The translations under genes and the position numbers were made by a program. Positions 48,230-57,836 of a stretch of DNA of 64,000 bases are shown here, piece after piece. The stretch is taken from the NCBI GenBank assembly GCA_934465295.1, contig CAKSKU010000001.1:124001-188000 (forward strand), in the 5' to 3' direction. Position 1 is the first letter of the stretch; each line of letters starts with the position of its first letter. The notes below the pieces were generated by a model. That model was not told where the DNA came from and did no database searches. It saw nothing but the letters and a program-made list of their open reading frames with translations. Source of the DNA: an uncultured Oscillospiraceae bacterium (GTDB lineage Bacteria > Bacillota > Clostridia > Oscillospirales > Ruminococcaceae).

Positions 48230-48275
48230 AAAAAAAAATCAAGGTCAAATACTAAAAATATAAGCATTTGACCTT
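48230..48275 (-). terminator. Terminator upstream of rpe
   Basis: On the minus strand, AAGGTCAAAT pairs with ATTTGACCTT around a 15-base loop and is followed by GATTTTTTTT. It ends the DHHW transcript, or acts as the expression platform of the structured RNA before it. Confidence 0.88.
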
Positions 48276-48316
48276 AATCTATATAAAAACGGCTGCAAAA
48301 TCGGGTCTTTTAAGTC

Positions 48317-48473
48317 AAAGCTCCCCTGCGGATATTTTCTGCCTAACGAAAATACCACTCTGACCGTACCGTAATGCCAATGCCGTATAGTTCATTCTAT
48401 GCAGCATACAGCAAAAAGCCACAGTGATGACCTGTCCGCAGGAATGCCTTAAAATCAGCTGTAAAGGAGCTTT
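48317..48473 (-). ncRNA. Candidate structured RNA between the DHHW gene and rpe
   Basis: On the minus strand, AAAGCUCC (48473-48466, inside the end of the DHHW gene) pairs with GGAGCUUU (48324-48317). CCUGCGGA (48442-48435) pairs with UCCGCAGG (48332-48325), so the 3' strands are contiguous. Within this are two further stems: AUGCUGCAUAG/CUAUACGGCAU (48407-48380) and UAUUUUC/GAAAAUA (48354-48333). An intrinsic terminator follows at 48230-48275. The closed multi-branch layout looks like a riboswitch aptamer or structured 3' UTR. No known class is recognised. Confidence 0.4.
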
Positions 48474-49624
48474 TTTAAGTCAGTGTCGCCTGCAAATGAA
48501 GAAACATTGTACAAAACAAGTGCTTCATCATAGTCCGATACATCAATAATTTTTTTGTATGAGATCTGAATGTATCTCATATCGATCAGCGTTATCTCCG
48601 AATAATGGTCGGTAAGGAACTGAGCATAGCAGTGAGCGTAAGAATCCTTTATCACAAGCAGCTTTCCGCCCTCATTGCCTGTCTTGATATTAACGATAGG
48701 CGCATTTGTTCCGAGGAAAGATGCATATTTATCCTTTACATCAAGATAGTCACGGTAATAAATGCTGTCGCTAACCTCGGGTTCAGAGCCGAACACCTGC
48801 GTTACCTCGACAGTCATCGGCTTGTCTCCGTCGGGATCGTGGTAATAATCCATCGTATCGTCCTTGACACTTGTGTTGAGCGTTTTTGAGTAGAATGTTC
48901 CCTTAAAGCTGTCACTTGCGTGTTCAACGTCATAATATGAAAGCTCGTGCGGAACATAGCCTATCTTCTCCCCTGCCGCAGCGTAAGCATAATATGCTCC
49001 AAGTGATGTCCAGTGATGATCCGTTCTGTAATAGATATACTCGTTTTTGTGCGAATTTAACACATCATAAACATCTATCTTGGTTATATCATCGTCAAGA
49101 CCGGAATAAACATAATCAATAAAGCTGCGCTGATCCAGTTCGGGATAAAAATACGAAAGCTCATCTTTGTAAAATTCAGCCGATGTCGGAACAAGCATAG
49201 TATAGACCGGAATATCATTCTCTTTGCTGAATTCGTTTATTGCTGTTATACTTTTGTCAACATCGCTGTAATCTGGTTCAGTAACCTTTTCAATGAGTCT
49301 GTCTTTGAGGACATATATCCCACCGATCTCTTTCTTTCCGGCAGCAGTTTCAATACCCGATTTAAGTTCAAGCCAGCCAACTCTTCCCGAAAAATGATCG
49401 GCAACATATTTTTCAAGCTTGTCTGTATAAGTTCTGTCGAACCACGTTTTTGCAGAGAGCTTTGGCTTTCGTTCGAGCGATTTGTTTTCGAGCTCGGAAA
49501 ATGTTTCTTTTGGTTTAAATATCGTTATGAGCGCAAATATTATGAAAAATCCAAAAAATATGATACAGCTTACGATCTCAATAATATGGCTGCTCTTCTT
49601 ATCTGACTTTTTTATTGTTCTCAC
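48455..49624 (-). CDS. DHHW-motif (AlgX/AlgJ-like) O-acetylation protein
   Basis: This 389-residue protein has an N-terminal membrane helix (about 14-36) and an extracytoplasmic SGNH-like domain. The motif YRTDHHWTSLGAYYAY lies near residue 200, the DHHW signature of AlgX/AlgJ-type transferases. A candidate nucleophile Ser lies in LVIKDSYAHCYAQFL near 340. Such proteins add acetyl groups, passed through the membrane by an MBOAT partner, onto extracellular polysaccharide. The partner gene lies immediately upstream (4 bp). The polysaccharide is not identifiable here. Confidence 0.87.
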   Translation of the reverse strand: MRTIKKSDKKSSHIIEIVSCIIFFGFFIIFALITIFKPKETFSELENKSLERKPKLSAKTWFDRTYTDKLEKYVADHFSGRVGWLELKSGIETAAGKKEIGGIYVLKDRLIEKVTEPDYSDVDKSITAINEFSKENDIPVYTMLVPTSAEFYKDELSYFYPELDQRSFIDYVYSGLDDDITKIDVYDVLNSHKNEYIYYRTDHHWTSLGAYYAYAAAGEKIGYVPHELSYYDVEHASDSFKGTFYSKTLNTSVKDDTMDYYHDPDGDKPMTVEVTQVFGSEPEVSDSIYYRDYLDVKDKYASFLGTNAPIVNIKTGNEGGKLLVIKDSYAHCYAQFLTDHYSEITLIDMRYIQISYKKIIDVSDYDEALVLYNVSSFAGDTDLKKLLYS

Positions 49625-49627
49625 CTC

Positions 49628-51031
49628 TTAGAAACGGAAATATAAGAATGGATTATAGCTTGCATCAACAAGATAAGCCGTGCAGTTCACAAGTATAATA
49701 AGCTGTGCCGCTATCGCAGCAATTTTAAGCTGCATAGGCTTCTTCTGCTGAAGCTTTTCTGTGAATTTCGTGAAAATATCCGTAGATGCAAATATGCACA
49801 AAACAAATATGACCGCATTCGATGCGAGCAGGTAAAGAGCCGTGCTGTCACCAAGCACACCGTTCGCTCCGAACATCGCACCGATAAAATTCCAAGCGTC
49901 CGTAAGAGTATTCGTATCGAACAATACCCAGCCCAGAACCACCAAAATAAAGGTATAAAGTGTACTTACAGCCTTTGGCAGCTTTGCAAGTATCTTTCCC
50001 CAACCGAGCCTTTCAATAACGATAAGAACACCGAAGTAAAATCCCCAAAGCATAAAGTTCCAGCTTGAACCATGCCATAAGCCTGTGAGCGACCATACAA
50101 TGAGCAGGTTTATGATCGTCCTTGCCGAGCCTTTGCGGTTGCCGCCGAGCGGAATATAAACATACTCCCTGAACCAGCTTCCGAGCGTGATGTGCCACCT
50201 GCGCCAGAACTCGCTTATGCTTCGTGAAAGATATGGATGGTCGAAATTTATCGGGAAATTAAATCCGAGCATCTTTCCAAGTCCGATAGCCATATCGGAA
50301 TATCCCGAAAAGTCAAAGTATATCTGGAATGTGAATGCCAGAATACCCAGCCATGCCGTCGCCGCAGATATCTCACCGTAGTCCATAGCCTTTACCTGCG
50401 TCCATACAAGACCGATGTTGTTCGCAAGGAGAACCTTTTTCGCAAGTCCTTTAAGGAACTTGCCTATTCCCTCACTTACCTTTGAAATGCTGATAGTTCG
50501 GCAGTCGATCTCTCTTGCAACGTCCTCATAACGAACGATAGGTCCTGCAACGATCTGCGGAAAAAGCGTAACATAAGCCGCAAAGCTGAAAAAGTTCTTT
50601 TGTACCTTGATCTTTTTCATATAAAGATCGATCGTATAAGACATACTCTGGAATGTATAGAATGAAATACCGATAGGAAGCGGAAGCTGTGGGTCGGTGA
50701 TATGCAAACCGAATACGGAATTTATTGTTGTAATTATGAACGAACTGTATTTGAAAACTCCAAGCAAACTCAGATTCATTATTACGGAAATAAGCAAAAA
50801 CAGCGTCTGAATGTTTCGCTTGTCATTAAATTTATTGATGAGCAGACCTGCCGTATAGTCGATAGCCGTTGAAATAAGCATTATGACCACATATTTCGGT
50901 TCGCCCCATGCATAAAAAAACAAACCTGTAAGAAGAATAAAAATATTTCTGAACTTATCAGGAAGTATGAAATACAAGATCATTGTTATCGGCAAAAAAT
51001 AAAACAAGAATACCAAACTTGAAAAAACCAT
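49628..51031 (-). CDS. MBOAT-family O-acyltransferase (AlgI-like)
   Basis: This 467-residue polytopic membrane protein belongs to the membrane-bound O-acyltransferase family. The active-site His lies in LTGLWHGSSWNFMLWGFYFG near residue 318, with the second conserved region EFWRRWHITLGSWFREYVYIPLGG just before. It would carry acetyl groups from cytoplasmic acetyl-CoA across the membrane to the DHHW partner for polysaccharide O-acetylation. It starts 3 bp after the Toprim gene stop, so it is transcribed with the replication/uptake genes upstream, which is probably coincidental. Confidence 0.92.
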   Translation of the reverse strand: MVFSSLVFLFYFLPITMILYFILPDKFRNIFILLTGLFFYAWGEPKYVVIMLISTAIDYTAGLLINKFNDKRNIQTLFLLISVIMNLSLLGVFKYSSFIITTINSVFGLHITDPQLPLPIGISFYTFQSMSYTIDLYMKKIKVQKNFFSFAAYVTLFPQIVAGPIVRYEDVAREIDCRTISISKVSEGIGKFLKGLAKKVLLANNIGLVWTQVKAMDYGEISAATAWLGILAFTFQIYFDFSGYSDMAIGLGKMLGFNFPINFDHPYLSRSISEFWRRWHITLGSWFREYVYIPLGGNRKGSARTIINLLIVWSLTGLWHGSSWNFMLWGFYFGVLIVIERLGWGKILAKLPKAVSTLYTFILVVLGWVLFDTNTLTDAWNFIGAMFGANGVLGDSTALYLLASNAVIFVLCIFASTDIFTKFTEKLQQKKPMQLKIAAIAAQLIILVNCTAYLVDASYNPFLYFRF

Positions 51032-51034
51032 ATT

Positions 51035-51637
51035 TTAATCATTCCCCTGCCTTTGTGATAAATTTGCTGTGATTTTCATAAATTCGTCCCTTGACATCAT
51101 CGTGTTGATGATCTCGAGCATTGCGTTTGTCGTCATTAATTCGGGCATTCCGAGATATTTCAAAAGCTCACTTCGTTTCTCGGCAGAGTTGCTTCCTCCC
51201 GAAAGTCCAACTTCAAAAAGGTCGAGCTTTGTAACAGGCTCACGCCTGCTGTCTGCTTCAGTTGAAATAACTCCCGCCTTGCGAAAAGCTTCAAGCAATA
51301 TCTGCGTATCTATGCCCTCAACGCCTATCTTGCCCTCCTTTGACGGAACAGCCTTGCGTTTTTCTTTGCCGAAAATATCGGGAATATAGACATTAGTTAT
51401 TTTCCCGTCGGATATTGCACCTTTGAGAAAATTCCGTATCTTAAAGCCTGCACTGTCCGAATCGGTCAGAATAATTATTCCCTTATTTTTTGCAAAAAAT
51501 CTTATTATTTCAAGTTTTTCTTTATCCTTTATAACAGAAAAACCATTGGTCGTAATAATAACTGCATCAACCACCGAGGAGAGCTTTATTTTATCATATT
51601 TTCCCTCGACTATCACAGCCTGTTCAAGATGAAGCAT
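51035..51637 (-). CDS. RNase M5-like Toprim protein
   Basis: This 200-residue protein has a Toprim domain with the catalytic Glu in AVIVEGKYDKIKL and the Asp pair in ILTDSDSAGFKIRNFL. A C-terminal DUF4093-like region follows (TKLDLFEVGLSGGSNSAEKRSELLKYLG). This is the layout of RnmV-like proteins; B. subtilis RNase M5 matures 5S rRNA. The C-terminal half differs enough that the 5S target is only inferred. It lies between holA and the MBOAT gene. Confidence 0.82.
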   Translation of the reverse strand: MLHLEQAVIVEGKYDKIKLSSVVDAVIITTNGFSVIKDKEKLEIIRFFAKNKGIIILTDSDSAGFKIRNFLKGAISDGKITNVYIPDIFGKEKRKAVPSKEGKIGVEGIDTQILLEAFRKAGVISTEADSRREPVTKLDLFEVGLSGGSNSAEKRSELLKYLGMPELMTTNAMLEIINTMMSRDEFMKITANLSQRQGND

Positions 51638-51646
51638 AAAAATTCC

Positions 51647-52690
51647 TTATTCCAGCGACAGCATCTGAACGATCGCTTCCTGCAAAAGCACGATGCTGTC
51701 CGTTTTTGATGATTTTATTTTATAATCGGTTTCGGTGAGTATATTTAAACACTTTCTTAAATGTGAAGTCGAGTAGAACCTTGCATCACGATAAGCGTTA
51801 TTGACACGGAATTCCATATTTTTTTTATAATCAAAGTCCGAGATTATCTCGCCTGTCGATTTTCTGCTGCCGATACCAAGCTTTACACGATAAAGGTCAA
51901 GCATATTGCCCGAGATCGCATATATGATCTTTATCGGCTCTTCCTTTTCAAGTATAAGGTCGTTAAGAAGCTGAATGGAATTGTATTTGTCACGTCTTGC
52001 TATTGCACTTGCAAGCTTATATGTCGTTGCTTCAAGCTGCCTTGGAGAAACAAGGTCAATGTCAGCCTTAGTTATCTCTCCGCCATTCTTATATGCTATC
52101 AGCTTGTCTGTTTCATTAGCCGTTATCATCGAATCACAGCCGCAGAGCTTTGCAAGATAGACAGCAGTGTCCTTTGATATTGAACCTCCGCTCTTTGTAA
52201 CCTTGGCAGTGACAGCCTTTGCAAGCTCCTCCGCAGTTTTCGGTTCAAATGCGCATACATCGCCCTTTTTTGAAACAGCGTCAACGAGTTTTTTATATTT
52301 CGGCGAAGGATATTTTTTTCCCTCTGTAATATCTATCGAAGTGTAGAAAAAAACAACTATCGTGGTCTCGGGAATATCGGGGATATACTTCAGAACATCG
52401 GCAAGCATATCCTTGCCGTCCTTGTTTGCTATAAGGTCACTCACAACACAGCAAACGTGTTCGGCAAATACAGGTAAAGCTTCGCAGGCTTCGTAGAATT
52501 CCTCATAGTCGAAATTTTTGCCGTCAAAAACATGATAATTATAAACATCGTCAGTTTTTACAGCCTTTGAAACAAGTGCATTTTTGTACTTTTCAACCGA
52601 AACAATGTCTTTTCCGTAAAAGCAATAAACATTTTTGAACTGAGCCGAGCGTATCACAGCTTTAAGTTCATTTTCAATAATAGTCGGCAC
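51647..52690 (-). CDS. holA: DNA polymerase III delta subunit
   Basis: This 347-residue clamp-loader subunit has the HolA N-terminal region (NVYCFYGKDIVSVEKYKNAL) in place of a true Walker site, FYTSIDITEGKKY and the central DTAVYLAKLCGCD. The helical collar domain follows (FDYKKNMEFRVNNAYRDARFYS). It opens the sliding clamp during replication. It overlaps the end of comEC by 17 bases; a comEC-holA arrangement is common in Firmicutes. Length is typical. Confidence 0.93.
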   Translation of the reverse strand: MPTIIENELKAVIRSAQFKNVYCFYGKDIVSVEKYKNALVSKAVKTDDVYNYHVFDGKNFDYEEFYEACEALPVFAEHVCCVVSDLIANKDGKDMLADVLKYIPDIPETTIVVFFYTSIDITEGKKYPSPKYKKLVDAVSKKGDVCAFEPKTAEELAKAVTAKVTKSGGSISKDTAVYLAKLCGCDSMITANETDKLIAYKNGGEITKADIDLVSPRQLEATTYKLASAIARRDKYNSIQLLNDLILEKEEPIKIIYAISGNMLDLYRVKLGIGSRKSTGEIISDFDYKKNMEFRVNNAYRDARFYSTSHLRKCLNILTETDYKIKSSKTDSIVLLQEAIVQMLSLE

Positions 52691-54806
52691 AGCTTAACAC
52701 CTCCGCTTCAAAGCCGTCATCATAAGCCTTTATAATTACATTTTCACCGTAAAAATTGTGAGTTTCCTTATTTGCGGCTGCTTCGATTTTGCTGTCAGAA
52801 AAAATCTGAACTTTGCCGCTGATATTTTCATGAAGCTTTCTTCCCGCATACTCGATAACAACATCGTATTCGCCTGCCGCAGTATCTTTTCGTCCGTCAT
52901 AAGCGAAAATATTGCAGCCGTTCACATTCAGTATCAGCGTGTTGTTATCCATTATATTCAAGGTGTAATTCGGCATTGTTATGACCGCTGTTTTGGTTTC
53001 ATCATAACCCTTGTGAACTGCATCGATAATCCCATATACGCTTGTCTCATATTCGCTCGGATAAATGACAGTACCAATATTATATAACTCGCTTCGTCCG
53101 GAATATGTCGAAACAGACGCCTGAGCATCAATGAGAAGTCCCATCATCTCTATTCGGTATATTCCCTTTCGGTCAAGATATCTGAATATCTCATCAGCAC
53201 ATAAGCCGCCTTTGTTAAGATCAATTATCGAAGCATTCTTTTTGTCGTTAATAACAATAGCCGCCGAACTGCCGCTTTTTATAAACGCAACATCAATATG
53301 ATCCGATGGAACAAACCGATAAACATAAACCGCAAATACACATAAAATGCATGCAGCGGTATAAACTATCGCCGTTGTTTTTATCTTATGAAAATATACT
53401 GCCGCCGCAATAGTTACAGCCAAAGCTGCAATGATCGTCCAATATGAAAACCTGTTTGATACTGCGATGTATGTAAAATGCGCTCCGCCGAGAATTTTCA
53501 CACCTGCAAGAACAAATTTGCAGCATATACTGCTTATCTTCATAAGAGGCGCAAGCAGTAAACCGACACCTCCGCTGAAAACAACTATCGTTCCGCATAT
53601 AAGTATGACCGAGCATACGGGTATAAGTATCAGATTTGATGCCGGCGAAACAACCGATACCTCGTCAAAATACAGAAAGCATACCGGAAAAGAGACAGCC
53701 GAAACAACAGCCGATGTTATCAGCGAATTTGCGATCTTTCCGACCTTGCGCTTTTTCTCGATCATTTTTATCATGGCAGGTGCAACAGCTCCGACTCCAA
53801 TAACACCCGTCACTGAAAGAATGAACGAAGCGTCCATGACCGCAAACGGTCTGCCGATCGTAAGCAGTATCACCGCTATCCCAAGCGAGTTCATAAGGTC
53901 AGCTCTTCGGTTGAAAAGTGAAGAGCCATATACCAAAACAAGCATAACAGCCGCACGGATAACTGAATTTGAAGCTCCCGAAAGCATCACAAATGCAAAC
54001 ATCGGTATAAGAACTACTACGAAGCGTGCAAACTTATTAAGCTCCGTCAGCTTCAGCGCAAACCAGAAAAGCGAACATACAATAGACAAATGCACTCCCG
54101 AAACAGCCATTATGTGACCTATGCCTGCACGGTACATCATCGTCTTGGTATCACTTTGGATACGTGATTTGTCACCGAACATGATTGCATCAACAAGCGC
54201 AATGCTTTCCGAATCAAGCTTTGTGCGCATTTTATCGTGTATAAACTCTCTGTAACGGCACATTGACCGTTTTATCGGCAGTTTGTCCGATGGGATGATG
54301 CTGATCTCGGGCTGGTCGATCGACAGAAAATATCCCTTTGACTTGTAATATTTCAAGCTGTTAAAAGAAAAGCTGTTTTTAGGCAATACAGCTGTTCCTT
54401 TGACAGTGATATCATCTCCGATATCACACATCTTGGCTTCACCGTAGCAGTAGACTTTTGTATCAATGCTTCCGTTTATTTTTCCGTCAATATAATAAAG
54501 CGACCTGTCATCATTATAGTCGGTAAAGCTCGTCAGCACTCCCGAAACGGTCACTTCCTGACCGCTGAAGGAGGTGATCTTCTGATAGCAAAGCTTGTCA
54601 TAACCGACATAATAAAATGAGCCTATTGCAAAGCATATCGAGCATACAAGGCAAACAATTTTACTTTTGCCTTTGAGTATCATGATCACGACGGACAACA
54701 CAATTGCCGCAGCACTCACCGCAATTACAGCCTCCGATATAAAAAATGATGCGAAAAACAGCCCAAGCAAGTATGAAAAACCCACATAAGCCATTTTTCG
54801 TATCAT
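52674..54806 (-). CDS. comEC: ComEC DNA-uptake channel with a degenerate C-terminal domain
   Basis: This 710-residue membrane channel for single-stranded DNA has an N-terminal OB-like DUF4131 region (about 65-170). The ComEC/Rec2 competence core spans about 210-480 (GIGHIMAVSGVHLSIV, LSGASNSVIRAAVMLVLVY). A C-terminal beta-lactamase-like region starts HIDVAFIKSGSSAAIVIN. The usual HxHxDH metal motif is absent (that region reads MMGLLIDAQASVSTY), so the domain is unlikely to be a nuclease. Together with the ComEA-like, ComFC and RecD2 genes at 0.9-4.4 kb, it shows that the host lineage retains DNA-uptake genes. Confidence 0.92.
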   Translation of the reverse strand: MIRKMAYVGFSYLLGLFFASFFISEAVIAVSAAAIVLSVVIMILKGKSKIVCLVCSICFAIGSFYYVGYDKLCYQKITSFSGQEVTVSGVLTSFTDYNDDRSLYYIDGKINGSIDTKVYCYGEAKMCDIGDDITVKGTAVLPKNSFSFNSLKYYKSKGYFLSIDQPEISIIPSDKLPIKRSMCRYREFIHDKMRTKLDSESIALVDAIMFGDKSRIQSDTKTMMYRAGIGHIMAVSGVHLSIVCSLFWFALKLTELNKFARFVVVLIPMFAFVMLSGASNSVIRAAVMLVLVYGSSLFNRRADLMNSLGIAVILLTIGRPFAVMDASFILSVTGVIGVGAVAPAMIKMIEKKRKVGKIANSLITSAVVSAVSFPVCFLYFDEVSVVSPASNLILIPVCSVILICGTIVVFSGGVGLLLAPLMKISSICCKFVLAGVKILGGAHFTYIAVSNRFSYWTIIAALAVTIAAAVYFHKIKTTAIVYTAACILCVFAVYVYRFVPSDHIDVAFIKSGSSAAIVINDKKNASIIDLNKGGLCADEIFRYLDRKGIYRIEMMGLLIDAQASVSTYSGRSELYNIGTVIYPSEYETSVYGIIDAVHKGYDETKTAVITMPNYTLNIMDNNTLILNVNGCNIFAYDGRKDTAAGEYDVVIEYAGRKLHENISGKVQIFSDSKIEAAANKETHNFYGENVIIKAYDDGFEAEVLSCADYY

Positions 54807-54824
54807 ATAAATTACCTCCGAGTT

Positions 54825-55166
54825 TTAACCCATTGCAACGTCAAGCTTCTTGCCGCCGAGAATATGAAAGTGAAGATGCTTTACGCTCTGACAGCCATTT
54901 TCACCGCAGTTTGAAACTACTCTGAAACCATCCTTGTCAATACCCTGTTCTTTGGCGATCTTGGCAATAACTTCAAAGATATGTGCAACCACAGCGGAAT
55001 TATCCGCTGTGATCTCTGCTGCACTTTCAATATGGGTTTTCGGAATAACGAGTATATGAACAGGTGCAAGAGGATTGATGTCCTTGAATGCAAGAACCTT
55101 GTCGTCCTCATAAACCTTAGTGCTTGGTATCTCACCTGCTGCTATTTTACAAAAGATACAATCCAT
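54825..55166 (-). CDS. HIT-family nucleotide hydrolase (HINT-like)
   Basis: This 113-residue protein begins DCIFCKIAAGEIPSTKVYEDD, with a CxxC of the HINT type, and ends with the histidine triad SVKHLHFHILGGKKL. HINT proteins hydrolyse adenosine phosphoramidates; the bacterial substrate is uncertain. It lies 11 bp after alaS, close to the enzyme that makes aminoacyl-AMP, and HINT proteins are known to act on such adenylates. Confidence 0.92.
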   Translation of the reverse strand: MDCIFCKIAAGEIPSTKVYEDDKVLAFKDINPLAPVHILVIPKTHIESAAEITADNSAVVAHIFEVIAKIAKEQGIDKDGFRVVSNCGENGCQSVKHLHFHILGGKKLDVAMG

Positions 55167-55177
55167 AGCCGTTCTCC

Positions 55178-57799
55178 TTACTTTACGAACTCTGCAACTA
55201 CATTTTCAAGAGCTGCAAGTGCTTCGTCAACCTTGGAAACATCACCGATACCTGCCATAGCGTTGTCAGGACGTCCGCCGCCCTTACCGCCTGTTATAGC
55301 AGCGATCTTCTGAACTATCTTGCCGGAATGAGCGCCTGCCGCAACAGCTTCCTTACCGCTTACGCAGAGCATAGAGCTGTCAGAAACAAGAACAGCAATG
55401 ATATCAGGTGCTTTATCCTTGATCTGGTCGCCCATTGTGCGGAGAACGTCAGGCTTTACACCGCTGAGCTTTACAGAAGAAATGCGAACATTCTTGTATG
55501 CCTTTGCGTTATCAAGAACAGCGTCAAGCTGACCCGATGCAAGCTTGGAATTGAGTTCAGCGATCTGCTTTTCAAGATCCTTGATCTCAGTTGCAGCAGC
55601 AGCACACTTAGCTGCAAGTTCACTTGCGTTAGGTGCTTTGATCGCAGCAGCAGCCTTGTCAATAGTACCCTTATATTCATCAATGAGTGAAAGCACACCT
55701 GTACCGGTTACAGCTTCGATACGTCTTACGCCTGCTGCAACGGAGTTTTCGGAAACGATCTTGAAAAGACCGATGTTGGATGTATTCTTAACGTGTGTAC
55801 CGCCGCAGAATTCAAGAGAAACTCCCGGAACATTTACAACACGGACGACCTTGCCGTACTTTTCGCCGAAAAGTGCCATAGCGCCGAGTTTCTGTGCTTC
55901 TTCAATAGGCATTTCCTTGATATCAAGTTCAATTGCGGAAAGAATGGCATTATTTACAGCATTTTCGATCTGCTGAAGTTCATCGGGTGTAACTGCGCTG
56001 AAATGAGCGAAGTCAAATCTCATTCTATCGGGCGAAACGAGCTGACCTGCCTGATGAACGTGTTCACCGAGGATATTTCTGAGTGCAGCCTGAAGAAGAT
56101 GTGCAGCAGTATGGTTTCTTGCTGTGGCGTCACGAAGCTCCTTGTTTACCTTTGCAGTAACAGTTTCGCCTGTTGTAAATCCGCCGCTTGTAACTTCACA
56201 ATGACATACGAACTGACCGCCCGTAAGCTTCTGTGTGTCAAGCACTTCCATAACGTTGCCGTTGGATTCGATAATACCCTTGTCGCCTACCTGTCCGCCG
56301 CTTTCAGCGTAGAAAGGTGTGGTTTCAAGAAGAACGGTAACTCTGTCACCCTCTTCGCAGATATCGGCAGCATTGCCGTCCTTGACCATAGCAAGAAGCT
56401 TTGTTGTGTATTCAAGGTCTGTATAGCCAACAAACTTTGTTGTGAACTGTGTAAGAACACTTGCCGAAGCATCGTCCCAGCCACCGTTGAGCTTTCTGTT
56501 TTCACGGGCAGTTTTCTTCTGAACAGTCATACATTCGTGGAACTTGTCCTCATCAACTGTGATGCCGTTTTCAGCGCAGATCTCCTTTGTGAGGTCAAGA
56601 GGAAATCCATAAGTATCGTGAAGCTTGAATGCTTCTTCACCGCCGAGAACCATATCTCCGCCCTTAGCCTTGATATCAGCAATGTACTGATCGAGGATCT
56701 GAGAACCGTTTTCAACAGTCTTAGCGAAAGCTTCTTCTTCCTGCTTGATGACTCTCTTGATATATTCACGCTTGGATTCAAGATCGGGATAAGCGCATAC
56801 ATTTTCATTGATAACAGTATCAACTACTTCATAGAGGAATGGCTTCTTTGTGCCGAGAATACGACCGTGACGTGCAGCTCTTCTGAGTAAACGTCTGAGA
56901 ACGTAACCTCTTCCTTCGTTTGAAGGAAGAACACCGTCGCCTACCATAAATGTTGTGCTTCTGATATGGTCGGTAATAACACGGATAGAAACATCGTCCT
57001 TGTCATTCTGCTTGTAAATCTTACCCGTAAGCTCGGAGATCTTCTTCATAATGTTCTGAACTGTATCTACCTCAAAGAGGTTATCAACGTCCTGCATTAC
57101 GCAGGCAAGTCTTTCAAGACCCATACCTGTATCGATATTCTTTGTAGCAAGCTGTGAATAGTTGCCGTGACCGTCATTGTCAAACTGTGTGAATACAAGA
57201 TTCCAGATCTCGATAAGTCTGTCGCAGTCGCCTGCCTGCTCAAAGCTTTCAAACGGGCCGTACTTTTCACCTCTGTCGAAGTGAATTTCGGAGCAGGGAC
57301 CGCAAGGGCCGCTTCCGTGTTCCCAGAAGTTATCAGCCTTGCCGAGCTTTACGATTCTTTCACGGGGAATACCAACTTCATTTGCCCAGATATCGCCTGC
57401 TTCATCATCCTCTTCGTAAATTGTGATCCAAAGTCTTTCAGCAGGGATCTCAAGTACCTTTGTGAGATACTCCCAAGCCCAAGCTGTTGCTTCGTGCTTG
57501 AAATAATCACCGAATGAGAAGTTGCCGAGCATTTCAAAATATGTTCCGTGACGAGCTGTCTTACCAACGTTTTCGATATCAGGTGTTCTGATACACTTCT
57601 GGCAAGTCGTTACACGATGGCAAGGGGGTTCTTCAATACCCTGAAAATACTTTTTGAGCGGTGTCATACCTGCATTGATAAGGAGGATAGAATTATCGTC
57701 CTTAGGTACGAGAGGTGCGGAATCCATACGGAGATGTCCCTTACTCTCAAAAAATTTAAGATAACTTTCACGAAGATCATTAAGTCCTGTCCACTTCAT
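55178..57799 (-). CDS. alaS: Alanine--tRNA ligase
   Basis: This 873-residue class II synthetase has the catalytic core (motif 2 region RVTTCQKCIRTPDIENVGKT; motif 3 GMGLERLACVMQ), the tRNA-recognition region and the editing domain with zinc ligands in RNHTAAHLLQAAL and FCGGTHVKNT. The C-terminal C-Ala/DHHA1 domain (GGKGGGRPDNAMAGIGD) follows. It charges tRNA-Ala and removes mischarged Ser and Gly. It follows yebC by 37 bp. No T-box is present in this gap, so it is expressed with the upstream genes. Confidence 0.97.
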   Translation of the reverse strand: MKWTGLNDLRESYLKFFESKGHLRMDSAPLVPKDDNSILLINAGMTPLKKYFQGIEEPPCHRVTTCQKCIRTPDIENVGKTARHGTYFEMLGNFSFGDYFKHEATAWAWEYLTKVLEIPAERLWITIYEEDDEAGDIWANEVGIPRERIVKLGKADNFWEHGSGPCGPCSEIHFDRGEKYGPFESFEQAGDCDRLIEIWNLVFTQFDNDGHGNYSQLATKNIDTGMGLERLACVMQDVDNLFEVDTVQNIMKKISELTGKIYKQNDKDDVSIRVITDHIRSTTFMVGDGVLPSNEGRGYVLRRLLRRAARHGRILGTKKPFLYEVVDTVINENVCAYPDLESKREYIKRVIKQEEEAFAKTVENGSQILDQYIADIKAKGGDMVLGGEEAFKLHDTYGFPLDLTKEICAENGITVDEDKFHECMTVQKKTARENRKLNGGWDDASASVLTQFTTKFVGYTDLEYTTKLLAMVKDGNAADICEEGDRVTVLLETTPFYAESGGQVGDKGIIESNGNVMEVLDTQKLTGGQFVCHCEVTSGGFTTGETVTAKVNKELRDATARNHTAAHLLQAALRNILGEHVHQAGQLVSPDRMRFDFAHFSAVTPDELQQIENAVNNAILSAIELDIKEMPIEEAQKLGAMALFGEKYGKVVRVVNVPGVSLEFCGGTHVKNTSNIGLFKIVSENSVAAGVRRIEAVTGTGVLSLIDEYKGTIDKAAAAIKAPNASELAAKCAAAATEIKDLEKQIAELNSKLASGQLDAVLDNAKAYKNVRISSVKLSGVKPDVLRTMGDQIKDKAPDIIAVLVSDSSMLCVSGKEAVAAGAHSGKIVQKIAAITGGKGGGRPDNAMAGIGDVSKVDEALAALENVVAEFVK

Positions 57800-57836
57800 T
57801 TTTATCTACTCCAATCAATTTATATTTTGGCTGAGA

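Noticed and set aside
55793..56890. A 365-codon plus-strand open frame
   Set aside because: It is entirely antisense to alaS, which is certain, and has no ribosome site or recognisable motif.
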